IMG/VR virus record: IMGVR_UViG_3300043467_000250
Coordinates: 1-64,000 of that record
Source: a virus
Length of the DNA: 64,000 nucleotides
Reading direction: 5' to 3' (one strand)
Both the position numbers and the translations under genes were made by a program. How positions within the stretch are numbered: the stretch's first letter is position 1; every line of letters begins with the position of its first letter. The notes under the pieces were generated by a model, which was not told where the DNA came from, searched no databases, and worked only from the letters and a program-made list of their open reading frames with translations. Below, one piece after another: positions 31,653-40,613 of the stretch.

Positions 31653-32509
31653 ATCAACTCCATTAACTGTTGTCGATGTCTCAATATACTTTGTTTATTC
31701 ATCACATGTATATCAACTCCAGTCACAGATGCTGCACAATATGTGGCATCTAATCGATGATCAATCAAGAATGTTAATTTGTCTTTGTCGACAGCAGTGA
31801 GTATGTCTTTGTCCATGACTGATAACACGGGTGGGAGTGTTGGTGTGTGCATGTTCTCAAATCCATCTAGCATGTGTTTGGCAACACTAAACGCTATGTC
31901 ATTTCGATATTGTCTGTGATCGAATCGGAAGACATCAGCATAGTGCTTGTAATTTTCTTTGACTAAATTCACAGTATCAAAAAACAGTTTAGATTGTGGA
32001 TTTTTCGTGAACATCACTGTGGTTGCCCAATACATTTTACAGCTGGTTTCACAGACATATCTATCAAGGTAGCCTAATCTTTCTTCACTGTAGATATCGT
32101 TGATCGAATCACCTATCATTACGTCAGCTTCCACATTCCAATATTTGTTTAGATTATCACTGAATATCAAAAAATCGCTGTCTATCAGTAGCGTTCTATC
32201 GTAGGGTGTGAGGTCCCATACAGAGTGTCTATTGGTATTACAAAATGGTATTTTTTTATTGATTACACCGTCGTGTAATCCACGTTGATTATCTGTGACA
32301 GGTTTATCTACAATTATCACATGCTCGAATACTGTTTCAACCTGCTGCCATGTATGTGATTCAATCAACCATTCCTTGGTGCTGAGATCTGTGACCAATG
32401 AAACTGGAACATTAAGATGTTTTTTTGCAAGACCGCCGCTGATCACTGCTAATAATCCATAATCTACTTCACGATTATTGTGTGCGAAAATTAAAATGCC
32501 ATTGGTCAT
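31649..32509 (-). CDS. GT-A-like glycosyltransferase (GT8-like)
   Basis: 286 residues. GILIFAHNNREVDYGLLAVISGG at the start, RTLLIDSDFLIFSDNL with DSD (110-112) as the metal site, and FRYDH-like 'RFDHRQYRNDIAFSVAKHML' as the later motif. Same general plan as the downstream neighbour. It overlaps both neighbours by four bases. It probably transfers a sugar to an unknown acceptor. Confidence 0.78.
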   Translation of the reverse strand: MTNGILIFAHNNREVDYGLLAVISGGLAKKHLNVPVSLVTDLSTKEWLIESHTWQQVETVFEHVIIVDKPVTDNQRGLHDGVINKKIPFCNTNRHSVWDLTPYDRTLLIDSDFLIFSDNLNKYWNVEADVMIGDSINDIYSEERLGYLDRYVCETSCKMYWATTVMFTKNPQSKLFFDTVNLVKENYKHYADVFRFDHRQYRNDIAFSVAKHMLDGFENMHTPTLPPVLSVMDKDILTAVDKDKLTFLIDHRLDATYCAASVTGVDIHVMNKQSILRHRQQLMELI

Positions 32510-32856
32510 TGTGTGATAAGTTTTTCTACAGATCTAGATTTCTTGATTTTATCAAATTCTTGAAAGTATTCATTAGTGACTTCGAAATATCTGCTGAAGA
32601 TTTCATCACGAAAAGCTTCTAGATTTTCTATCAATATGGGATTTTCATTGACGTCTAACAGCACCGTTCCAGAAACTCTGCCTTTGCTACACAGCATTTC
32701 AACAAATGTCAACAGATTTCTATCAATGGCAAACAGCCCGCCGGAGAAACCGTACATCAGTTTGGCAGCTGTGCGTTCTTTGAGAATTTTTTTGTGGATT
32801 GAAAAAGTCTGCTGATAATTGGCAAAATCCAATACAGCTTTTAACTGTGCGTTCAT
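32506..32856 (-). CDS. first gene of the late accessory operon, unknown function
   Basis: 116 residues, helical: FANYQQTFSIHKKILKERTAAKLMYGF, then GGLFAIDRNLLTFVEMLCSKG, a strand pair VLLDVNENPILIENLEAF, and a closing basic helix KKSRSVEKLI. I associate this type with T4-like marine phages, where it seems to lie near structural genes. It is the gene nearest the late promoter at 32884-32891, with AAGGAGAACTC just before its ATG. Confidence 0.75.
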   Translation of the reverse strand: MNAQLKAVLDFANYQQTFSIHKKILKERTAAKLMYGFSGGLFAIDRNLLTFVEMLCSKGRVSGTVLLDVNENPILIENLEAFRDEIFSRYFEVTNEYFQEFDKIKKSRSVEKLITQ

Positions 32857-32883
32857 GAGTTCTCCTTGATAAACTGCGTAGTT

Positions 32884-32891
32884 TATTTATA
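32884..32891 (-). promoter_or_regulatory. late promoter TATAAATA driving the radical SAM operon
   Basis: The - strand reads TATAAATA, an exact T4 late consensus, 27 bases before the ATG at 32856. It lies in the only real gap (59 bases) between the fibre genes and the accessory block, so the whole block of thirteen genes is probably expressed late. Confidence 0.82.
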
Positions 32892-32915
32892 GAGAACTAT
32901 GTGGTGTGAAATAAA

Positions 32916-33896
32916 TTACGAGCCAGTGACAGCCCCAATAGAAACTGTGGGTTGAGTTACGGTGAATACTGCGCTGCTAGGAGCCATGATACCCGTGGCA
33001 AATAATGTCGAAACACTCACTGTGAGAGTACCATCTATGTCATCACCCGGGGGTGGGTTTAAAAACGGAGGACCTATTGCACCCGAGTCGGTGTATCCGT
33101 CTGTGAACAACACTCGTATTTCACCGCTAGCCGATGTGCCTCCGCTGTTCGAAGGTACATCAACACATCTAGCTTGTAATCGATAGTTGTTAGATCCGTA
33201 AGGGCTACTGGCTGTGGCTGTATAAAATGTTTGAAAAGTATTAGTGGTTTTATACCAATTGGTGCCATCGTTAGGAGAAGTTCCTGCACTAGGCACAGCA
33301 CCGCCAAAGTTCTGTGTACCTGCAGCACTGAGAAGACTAGTCCAACTAGTGTTTTGCTGGGTGCCAAGCACCCCACCGGTTCGACTCGCACTGATCCTAA
33401 TTTTACCGCCACTATTGAACCAGTATCTAGCATCATTGGCATTGGTCCAATAAAACTGTATGACGCATTCACACTGGCTGATCCATGCTCCGGTTCTGCT
33501 TGATGTGGTCGCTGCTGTGGTAGCTGATTCACTAGTGGCTATCGTAAATCTATTAGTTGTGATATTATCGGCCCAATCATCATATTGCTTTTGCGGTACG
33601 TCGAGAGTTCCGGTATCAGGAGTAAATGAACTGGTATATCTAATAGTATCACCGTCTGCGACCACAGCCGTAGTCGGATTAGATCCGTTGATGTGCTTGT
33701 AGGCATTGATGATGTCAAATCGTAGATTTGCCCATTCGTTAATGGTGACTCGTTGTCCTTCAAGAACTTCTGTAGAGACTATTCTGACCTGTTGACCATA
33801 TCCAGAGTTTCCACTGCCGTTGCCTAACACAGCAACGATTTTGTTTCTTATCGAATTGTAGTCTGCTTGGACTATTGTACTGTTAACAGCTGGCAT
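32916..33896 (-). CDS. fibre-like structural protein, paralogue A
   Basis: 326 residues, Ser/Thr/Gly-rich and beta-rich. Contains 'YNSIRNKIVAVLG', a GYGQ block, 'WANLRFDIINAYKHING' and RYWFNSGGKIRIS, then repeated aromatic strands ending in PPPGDDIDGTLTVSVS. The same blocks in the same order occur in the next gene upstream. Probably a virion surface or tail fibre component. Only 16 bases separate it from that gene. Confidence 0.7.
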   Translation of the reverse strand: MPAVNSTIVQADYNSIRNKIVAVLGNGSGNSGYGQQVRIVSTEVLEGQRVTINEWANLRFDIINAYKHINGSNPTTAVVADGDTIRYTSSFTPDTGTLDVPQKQYDDWADNITTNRFTIATSESATTAATTSSRTGAWISQCECVIQFYWTNANDARYWFNSGGKIRISASRTGGVLGTQQNTSWTSLLSAAGTQNFGGAVPSAGTSPNDGTNWYKTTNTFQTFYTATASSPYGSNNYRLQARCVDVPSNSGGTSASGEIRVLFTDGYTDSGAIGPPFLNPPPGDDIDGTLTVSVSTLFATGIMAPSSAVFTVTQPTVSIGAVTGS

Positions 33897-33912
33897 GAGA
33901 ATATTTAAGAGA

Positions 33913-34815
33913 TTATGATGCTACAATGCTTGAAAGTGAATATGTCGGTCCTGTAACTGTAAAATTGCCTGATGGCTGTAGCAGTCCAGAAGCTTTGACT
34001 TCTGCCACATTTACTGTCAACGTGCCCGATACAGAATCTCCTGGAGGTGGACTAGGTTCTGGTCCAGGATCAGTATACGTGTCTGTCAGTGTAATACGTA
34101 TCTGAACTTGCGTAGCTGTTCCTGTGGAGTTATTTGCTACATCGGTCTTGGCTTCAAGTCTATAATTATTTGCAGAATAAGGGCTGCTGAGAGAATCTTG
34201 ATAGAATGTCTGATAAGAATTTGTCAGAGTGTAGTAATTAACTGTAGGATCCGTGCCGGCACCAAAGCTTCGTGTTCCAACACTGTTCAAAAAGTTTACC
34301 CAAGCTGTAACCTGCGCGGTTGATACACCAGCTGTCAACGCCGATGTAATTCTGATTTTTCCACCACTATTGAAAAAATATCTGGCTGTGGTAGCATCAG
34401 CAAAGTTACAGGTCAATACTGTCTGGGCTTGTGTTGTCCACGGAGAACTGAATGTCTGTGTGGCTTTAGCTGAGACTACGGATTGATTGTCGGCAAGATT
34501 GAATCTATTTGTAATAGCCTGTTCTAACAATATATCGTAATTGGTATTTGGAGAACTTGGTCCAAATCCAATTGCATCGCCGACATTAACTTGCACCACA
34601 TTGGGCATCACACCGTCTTGATGTAATCTTATATTGATGATATCAAATCTCAATAGATCCCACTGTGCTTTGGTGATCGAGTTGCCGATGAAGACATCCG
34701 AAGATTGCACTGCTTGCCCATATCCCCTAGTAGCAGATCCTATGCCTAACAAAGATTCGGCCTTGTCCTGTATGGCCACATACTGCGAAGCAAATATTTG
34801 TGTTCCGCTAGTCAT
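33913..34815 (-). CDS. fibre-like structural protein, paralogue B
   Basis: 300 residues. Shares with paralogue A 'RGYGQAVQSSDV', 'WDLLRFDIINIRLHQDG', RYFFNSGGKIRIT, FQTFY-like 'SYQTFYQDSLSSPY', NNYRLEAK, and PPPGDSVSGTLTVNV near the end. It overlaps by one base the preceding tail fibre stop (TAATG). Role as a virion protein is inferred from composition and context. Confidence 0.7.
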   Translation of the reverse strand: MTSGTQIFASQYVAIQDKAESLLGIGSATRGYGQAVQSSDVFIGNSITKAQWDLLRFDIINIRLHQDGVMPNVVQVNVGDAIGFGPSSPNTNYDILLEQAITNRFNLADNQSVVSAKATQTFSSPWTTQAQTVLTCNFADATTARYFFNSGGKIRITSALTAGVSTAQVTAWVNFLNSVGTRSFGAGTDPTVNYYTLTNSYQTFYQDSLSSPYSANNYRLEAKTDVANNSTGTATQVQIRITLTDTYTDPGPEPSPPPGDSVSGTLTVNVAEVKASGLLQPSGNFTVTGPTYSLSSIVAS

Positions 34816-36617
34816 TACAGCACCAATACTTCAATGATATTGCCAGTTCGTGTTCCGGTTGATTCTAGAGCAACTGCAAACACATTGGCATAATTACCGT
34901 GGGCTGCCATAGCTGTGCCGCTTGGGCCAGCTATCAGTCTATCTCCTTTTGTTACTGAACCGTATGCCTTACATGGAACCCTTCCTTTGAGAGCAACATA
35001 TATCCCACCTTCGAGATCTTTGTTCATCATAAAAGCAGGATCTGCACTAACGACTCCTATAGCACGAGTATTAACATCACCGGCTGTAACTTCTTTTTCT
35101 CCACCTATTATCATCACTGTTCCTGCTTCGTATTCTTTATCAGCAAGATATTTTTCAGCTAAATCTGCATAACGAGCAGCTGTGGCTGTGCCATTAAAAA
35201 TATTTGCGGTGATGTTACCGCTGACATCTCTAGCTGCTATACTGTAAGCTGTGGCTGTGATTCTTGCAGTTCTATATTGAGTGCTGGCTGTGCCATCCGC
35301 CCACGTAGGATCAATTCTTGCGTTGGTTCTATCGATGAACGTTCTATCAGCGTTGTCTGCTATACCTACAAATTGATTGGCTAATATATCGCCGTTGGAG
35401 TTTCGCACAGCTATTGTCGAAATTGCTAATCCAGGTATAACAGCACTCGGATCTAAATTGTTTAGTTTACTGGCATTTACCGCTGTTGACGCAGACCCAG
35501 TAACTGACCCAGTAAGAGTACCAATAATATTAGCACCGGCAAATCCTATTTCTTTCGTCGTAGCGTTTATCAGAACTGTACTGTCATTGGCTAACACATT
35601 ACCTGTATGAACTCCTGTGGTGTTTCCGGTCACTGCTCCGGTTAATGCACCGGTGAATGCTGTAGAAAAAACATTGCTCCACCGCTTTGTAGTTGATCCT
35701 AATGTGTATGCATTAGAGATACCAGGTTCTACGCCTGTGCGTTTTATAATCGCAATATCTCTCTCATCGATAACATCGTCTACTGTGATCCTAAATGTTA
35801 TATCATTGCCTAAACGATTTTCTACAATTACATCAGTACCGTTTTCAACCCTGACTCTGAGATCGTTGCCATCGCCCAATTGAAATCCAGGATCACCAAA
35901 ATTCACTTCAGAAATAAATGCACTTTCACCTGTTTTAATATATTGATCAGCGGTGAACCCGCCTAGCTTGGTAGCATTGCTTGCGGTGCCCCAAAAGGTA
36001 AAATCATCCGTAGAAACACCAGTCTGTGATTTTACTAATGTTACACCTTTCTTAATCACTGTGAAATCGTCAATGGGGTTTTTACTAGTGTCGAGAGTAA
36101 AAGCAGTCTTGCTGATCACAGCTATGGTTTTGTTGTCTGCTATGACTTTAAGTATAGTATGAGGACCTTCTGCAGTAGCCAATGTTCCATATACCACTGC
36201 CGGACTAATAATTGATGTGCCTAGATCGGGACTAGCTATAGGACCAATGAGTGTGAAATCATTCCCGGTGTATGTATACAACTGTTTAGCCGCTGTGTCC
36301 CACCAAAAATCACCGATAGATAATCCACTAGGTGCTGATGCGCTGGCTTCAGCACCACCGGCTGTTTTAAACTTAGCGCCATCATAAAATTTTAGTTTTT
36401 TAATTGCTGTATCAAACCAAATTTGTCCGGTTATGGCTTTTGGTGGTGCTGTTGTATTGGCAAAATTTTCCAATAGGTGCACAAAATTTTCATTCTGCAC
36501 TTCGCCGTAACCTGCGTAATTTTTACCTACTAGCCTTAGGTCGGTATTGGTGTCGATGGTGCCGTCGGCTACAGACGTTAAAAATACACCGTTAAATTTG
36601 TTGACTTCATATGCCAT
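34815..36617 (-). CDS. tail fibre protein, paralogue 1
   Basis: 600 residues. N-terminal module: VNKFNGVFLTSVADGTIDT, LVGKNYAGYGE, QNENFVHLLENFAN, GQIWFDT and a short domain ending in FTLIGP. A beta-rich shaft follows. The C-terminal domain starts at RYADLAEKYLADKEYEAGTV and runs through IGVVSADPAFMMN and GRVPCKAYG, the same as in the next paralogue. The shared start probably attaches to the baseplate or a common partner. It has its own late-type promoter 27 bases upstream. Confidence 0.82.
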   Translation of the reverse strand: MAYEVNKFNGVFLTSVADGTIDTNTDLRLVGKNYAGYGEVQNENFVHLLENFANTTAPPKAITGQIWFDTAIKKLKFYDGAKFKTAGGAEASASAPSGLSIGDFWWDTAAKQLYTYTGNDFTLIGPIASPDLGTSIISPAVVYGTLATAEGPHTILKVIADNKTIAVISKTAFTLDTSKNPIDDFTVIKKGVTLVKSQTGVSTDDFTFWGTASNATKLGGFTADQYIKTGESAFISEVNFGDPGFQLGDGNDLRVRVENGTDVIVENRLGNDITFRITVDDVIDERDIAIIKRTGVEPGISNAYTLGSTTKRWSNVFSTAFTGALTGAVTGNTTGVHTGNVLANDSTVLINATTKEIGFAGANIIGTLTGSVTGSASTAVNASKLNNLDPSAVIPGLAISTIAVRNSNGDILANQFVGIADNADRTFIDRTNARIDPTWADGTASTQYRTARITATAYSIAARDVSGNITANIFNGTATAARYADLAEKYLADKEYEAGTVMIIGGEKEVTAGDVNTRAIGVVSADPAFMMNKDLEGGIYVALKGRVPCKAYGSVTKGDRLIAGPSGTAMAAHGNYANVFAVALESTGTRTGNIIEVLVL

Positions 36618-36644
36618 GTTAGTAAGAACCTCTGCTATGTTTTA

Positions 36645-36652
36645 TATTTATC
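36645..36652 (-). promoter_or_regulatory. late promoter variant GATAAATA
   Basis: On the - strand GATAAATA, one base from the T4 late consensus, stands 27 bases before the tail fibre ATG at 36617, in the 48-base gap between two fibre genes. Confidence 0.65.
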
Positions 36653-36665
36653 TATTCAAATACTA

Positions 36666-38768
36666 TTAGTTTCTTCCAACTAAAACTTCAATAATTCCTT
36701 CAGTTCCGTCAAAATTTTCTAAAGATTTACCTATTATATTACCGAACTTCGGTTGATTAGTTGCTTTAGCAAACCCGTTACCGGCGCTGACTAACATATC
36801 ACCTTTATTAATTTTTCCTGTAACTTTACACGGAACTCGCCCTTGCAATGCTACAGCAACTACATTGTTGCCTGCACACAAGGAATTCATTAAATACGCA
36901 GGATTAGTAGAAACAACACCAGCAATTTTATTAGTTTCTGGGTGAGCTAAAGTAACTTCATATTCTCCGCCAATTTCCAAAACTGTGCCAGGTTCATATT
37001 CTCTGTCAGCTACATAATTTTCTGCTAGATCCGCATACTGAGCAGTTGTTGCTGTTCCTCTAAATAACCCGGTGGTAAAAATATCATTACTACCTGTATC
37101 TAAAACTTTGTTTAAAACCCACTTGTTACCAATGCTTGAATACATAACCGAAGCGCCAGACCCATTAATAAATATACCAGCACCGTTAGCTTCAGCTGCT
37201 GTAGCTGCTCCGCTGGCCAATGTTATTAATTTGTCTTCGATTGTAAGTTCTGTAGAATTGACTGCTGTTACATTTCCTTGAACTGTTAAATTTCCAGTTA
37301 CAATTAAATTGCCGTTAGCTGTTATATCATTACCAGGGTCTGCCGACGTTATGCTATTAACTTCAACATTAGTGCCCTTGAAATATGTTGCATACACATT
37401 CTTAAATTTATGACCTGGAATACCTAAATTTGATGTATTATCAGAAATAATTGCAGGCTCGTTAGGACCGCCTAAAGACAATGATTCCGGAGCATCTATA
37501 AACGATAACTCGGGTCCTATTCCTAACATATCAAATTTTAATTTTCCGCTAGTAGATCTTATCGTAGGACCACTCGAATGAACAAACAACCTCAGTTGAT
37601 TTCCACTGCCTAACAATATTCCAGTGTCACTGACATTCAACGAACTCAGTGTTCCTAGCTGTGTGAGTCCACTCAGTGTCACAGAATTATTAAGACTGCT
37701 TCCCGTCAAGGTTGCAGCATCAGCTGTGACTGTGATATTGTTAGAACCATCAAAATTCACACCATTAATAGTTCTAGCAGTAGCTAATCTAGTAGCAGTG
37801 TTTGCATTTCCGGACAACTGTTCACCAATAAATTGGGTGGCCTGAACTATGTTAAATGTGCTGGTTCCGCTGGTTGCTGTGACATTTCCGGTAAGGTTGC
37901 CAACGAAATCTGCTGTAATGATACCTGCTGAAAACCCGCCCTGTGAATTTCTGGCAACTATCTTGCCTATAAGATTGGCAGACGATGCGTCTACGTTCCA
38001 TGTTCTTTCCACCGCACCATTGAAATCTGATCCTACAATATAATCACCTTTTTTCAATGTATTGGTAGTATTTGCTGTGATTGTGATATTTGACGCAGCT
38101 GTAAATGGTACTCCATTGATTAGTCTAGGTGTTGATAACTGATCAGCTGTGGCAGCATTGCCGGTTACACTGCCATTGATCTTGGCTGTGCTAGAAAGAT
38201 TGATTCCCACCAATAGACTGTTGCCGAACCCCTCAACTTGATTGTTTGTGTTGATAGTAAAAGCTGCCGCAGTGCAGATAGCAAATATCACGCCATTGGT
38301 TTCTAAGAATATCACTGGACGAGGATTACCGGTATTGTCGTCCAGTGTTCCTGATCTTGCTTTGGTAGATCCAAATCCTTCTACGGCCTCTGGACCTATC
38401 AATCTCCATGATGTACCGGTATATGTAAACAATTGATTGATAGGAGTCTTGAACCATAACGATCCCGGGCTAGCACTGGATGGGACTGTTGCACTCACAA
38501 TAGCAGATCCTATAGGATTCCATTGTGTGCCATCATAGGCATGAGCTATGTCGTTTGTGGTATTAAACCATATCTGTCCAGTCAACGGTCTTGATGGAGG
38601 AGCTGTATTAGCAAAATTTTCTAAGAGGAACACAAAATTTTCATTCTGTATTTCGCCATAGCCTACATAGTTTCTACCAACCAATCCTAGACTAGTAGTA
38701 GTATCAATGGTGCCATCTTGCAACACCACTAATTGTTCCTTGTTGAACTTGTTTATTACATAGGCCAT
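36666..38768 (-). CDS. tail fibre protein, paralogue 2
   Basis: 700 residues. Same N-terminal module (INKFNKEQLVVLQDGTIDT, LVGRNYVGYGE, QNENFVFLLENFAN, GQIWFNT, RLIGPE), then a long Thr/Asn/Ala-rich shaft with several 'RxINGVxFxxxxNITxT' repeats near residues 210-380. The C-terminal domain is YADLAENYVADREYEPGTV followed by AGVVSTNPAYLMN and GRVPCKVTG, as in paralogue 1. Confidence 0.82.
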   Translation of the reverse strand: MAYVINKFNKEQLVVLQDGTIDTTTSLGLVGRNYVGYGEIQNENFVFLLENFANTAPPSRPLTGQIWFNTTNDIAHAYDGTQWNPIGSAIVSATVPSSASPGSLWFKTPINQLFTYTGTSWRLIGPEAVEGFGSTKARSGTLDDNTGNPRPVIFLETNGVIFAICTAAAFTINTNNQVEGFGNSLLVGINLSSTAKINGSVTGNAATADQLSTPRLINGVPFTAASNITITANTTNTLKKGDYIVGSDFNGAVERTWNVDASSANLIGKIVARNSQGGFSAGIITADFVGNLTGNVTATSGTSTFNIVQATQFIGEQLSGNANTATRLATARTINGVNFDGSNNITVTADAATLTGSSLNNSVTLSGLTQLGTLSSLNVSDTGILLGSGNQLRLFVHSSGPTIRSTSGKLKFDMLGIGPELSFIDAPESLSLGGPNEPAIISDNTSNLGIPGHKFKNVYATYFKGTNVEVNSITSADPGNDITANGNLIVTGNLTVQGNVTAVNSTELTIEDKLITLASGAATAAEANGAGIFINGSGASVMYSSIGNKWVLNKVLDTGSNDIFTTGLFRGTATTAQYADLAENYVADREYEPGTVLEIGGEYEVTLAHPETNKIAGVVSTNPAYLMNSLCAGNNVVAVALQGRVPCKVTGKINKGDMLVSAGNGFAKATNQPKFGNIIGKSLENFDGTEGIIEVLVGRN

Positions 38769-38787
38769 TTATGCCGCTCCTGATTCA

Positions 38788-40602
38788 TTATGGAGGTAGT
38801 GGTAGATCCGACTGCCATGTCCACACTCCTCCGATTATTCGAAATACTTTGATAATTCTTGTTACCGAGACACTTGCCGCAGCTATAGTTGCTGTGGGGA
38901 AACTAATGTTTGTGATTGCTTGGCTGCTGGCTCCACCAAGATTGGTTAAAAATGCTGCTGTGGAAATTGACGGTGGCAATGAATTTATACTTAAAGATTG
39001 AGCGTTATTGCTTATCAAATTACATAAAATTCTAGCATATGTGAATGCTCTATACTCGCTCACAGGAGCAAGATTATTCAATATGTTTGTAATAATATAT
39101 GTATTAGATTTGCCATCGGATAAATCAATAGTAAAAATCACAGGTCTTGATTCCACCCTGTTATCTGTATACTCTTTGGTGGCAGCATCTTGAGCTGCCA
39201 CAGGATCTTGCATGCCGGTGATTCTTGGAGACCCGATCAATGCAACATTTCCTGAGCCGTCTGGTTCTAACTCAATATCAAAATTCGTACTCACCGTGCT
39301 GATTCTGTGATTTTCCAGTCTCATCTGAGTGACTGCAGGAGCACCCGGACCTATGTTAACTACAGTCTGTGTACCAAAGGAACTAACTCCTGGAATACTT
39401 GTAATAGCCGAACCCAGACTGTTGCCATCTATTACCTTAGTTCCGCCAATATATACTGCTCGTCCTGCGGCTAAATTCAGTGTCTCGGATATATCAAGCC
39501 AATTACTACTGTTGTTGTAAGTTATAGTTTTATCTGTAGACGCTTTGATTGTGATACCTGCACCATCGGCCGTGATGTTTGTAGGACTAACCACATTAGC
39601 TATAACAATATTTTTGTCTTCTATCGCCACTGTTGTGGTATTAATAGTTGTAGTCGTTCCTTCGACTGTGAGATTACCATTGACTATTAGATCGCCGCCG
39701 GCGACCACTGTGCTGTTGGTAAATCCAGAATATAGATCGATGTTTCTTGTTGCTGCATTAATCGTGATAGCTGCTTCTTGTGTAATACCCTTTCGAACAC
39801 TCAACTGAATATTCCTATCAGTTGCAGCATTGCTTATCAATACATCTCCTGCACTAACAAATAGATTTGCCTGGCCTGCTGAACCTACTGTGATACCTAA
39901 ATCACTAGTAATCTGCAGTTGCCCATTTATGCTATTAGAAGTGTCAGTTCTAACATAGGTGGTTGCCGGAGCTCCGCCTAAACTATCGCTGTTTATACAA
40001 GTCGCACGTATTTTAAAATTAGATAATGTGCCTGCATTGAAACCAGGTTCTATATTGCCATTAAATCCTATGATTCCTACTTTGGGTGTAAAACTGTCTT
40101 TGGAAAAAATTCCCAGTAACACACCATTATTATAAAGACTAGTTACTACCCTAGTTTGATTTAGTGTATCTAAAATAGTATCTACTCTCAGTCCGCTAAG
40201 ACCTTGCACACTACTATACGCCGGTGCAAGTAACACCGCTGTAACCCCATCAAAAAAGTATAGTTGTTTTCCGATATCGTCATACCAAAGGTCACCGGTG
40301 GCCAGTGTGCTTGGTTGGGAGCTCGATACCGTAGCCGAACTTACCGGAACAAAAGTAATACCGTTGTAAACTTTTAATTTTGACTGGCTAGCGTCAAACC
40401 ATATTTGACCTTTAATGGGGTGTATGGGGGCTGTATTACTAGAAAAATGCTCTAGCAATTTAATAAGATTCTCGTTAAATGCTTCGCCGAAACCGCTGAA
40501 ATTCTTTCCTATAAGAGTGATATCAGTGGAAAGATCGTCGATCTGGCCGTCTGCTACAGTTGCTACAATTGTGCCGTCAGTTTTGTTTATTTGATATGCC
40601 AT
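38788..40602 (-). CDS. tail fibre protein, paralogue 3
   Basis: 604 residues. N-terminal module is INKTDGTIVATVADGQIDD, LIGKNFSGFGEAFNENLIKLLEHF, GQIWFDA, YDDIGKQLYFFDG. The shaft is beta-rich. The C-terminal part differs from paralogues 1 and 2: 'ITGMQDPVAAQDAATKEYTDNR', a sequence often seen before fibre tips, then a hydrophobic strand-rich end. Nineteen bases separate it from paralogue 2. Confidence 0.8.
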   Translation of the reverse strand: MAYQINKTDGTIVATVADGQIDDLSTDITLIGKNFSGFGEAFNENLIKLLEHFSSNTAPIHPIKGQIWFDASQSKLKVYNGITFVPVSSATVSSSQPSTLATGDLWYDDIGKQLYFFDGVTAVLLAPAYSSVQGLSGLRVDTILDTLNQTRVVTSLYNNGVLLGIFSKDSFTPKVGIIGFNGNIEPGFNAGTLSNFKIRATCINSDSLGGAPATTYVRTDTSNSINGQLQITSDLGITVGSAGQANLFVSAGDVLISNAATDRNIQLSVRKGITQEAAITINAATRNIDLYSGFTNSTVVAGGDLIVNGNLTVEGTTTTINTTTVAIEDKNIVIANVVSPTNITADGAGITIKASTDKTITYNNSSNWLDISETLNLAAGRAVYIGGTKVIDGNSLGSAITSIPGVSSFGTQTVVNIGPGAPAVTQMRLENHRISTVSTNFDIELEPDGSGNVALIGSPRITGMQDPVAAQDAATKEYTDNRVESRPVIFTIDLSDGKSNTYIITNILNNLAPVSEYRAFTYARILCNLISNNAQSLSINSLPPSISTAAFLTNLGGASSQAITNISFPTATIAAASVSVTRIIKVFRIIGGVWTWQSDLPLPP

Positions 40603-40613
40603 GTTTTACTCTG

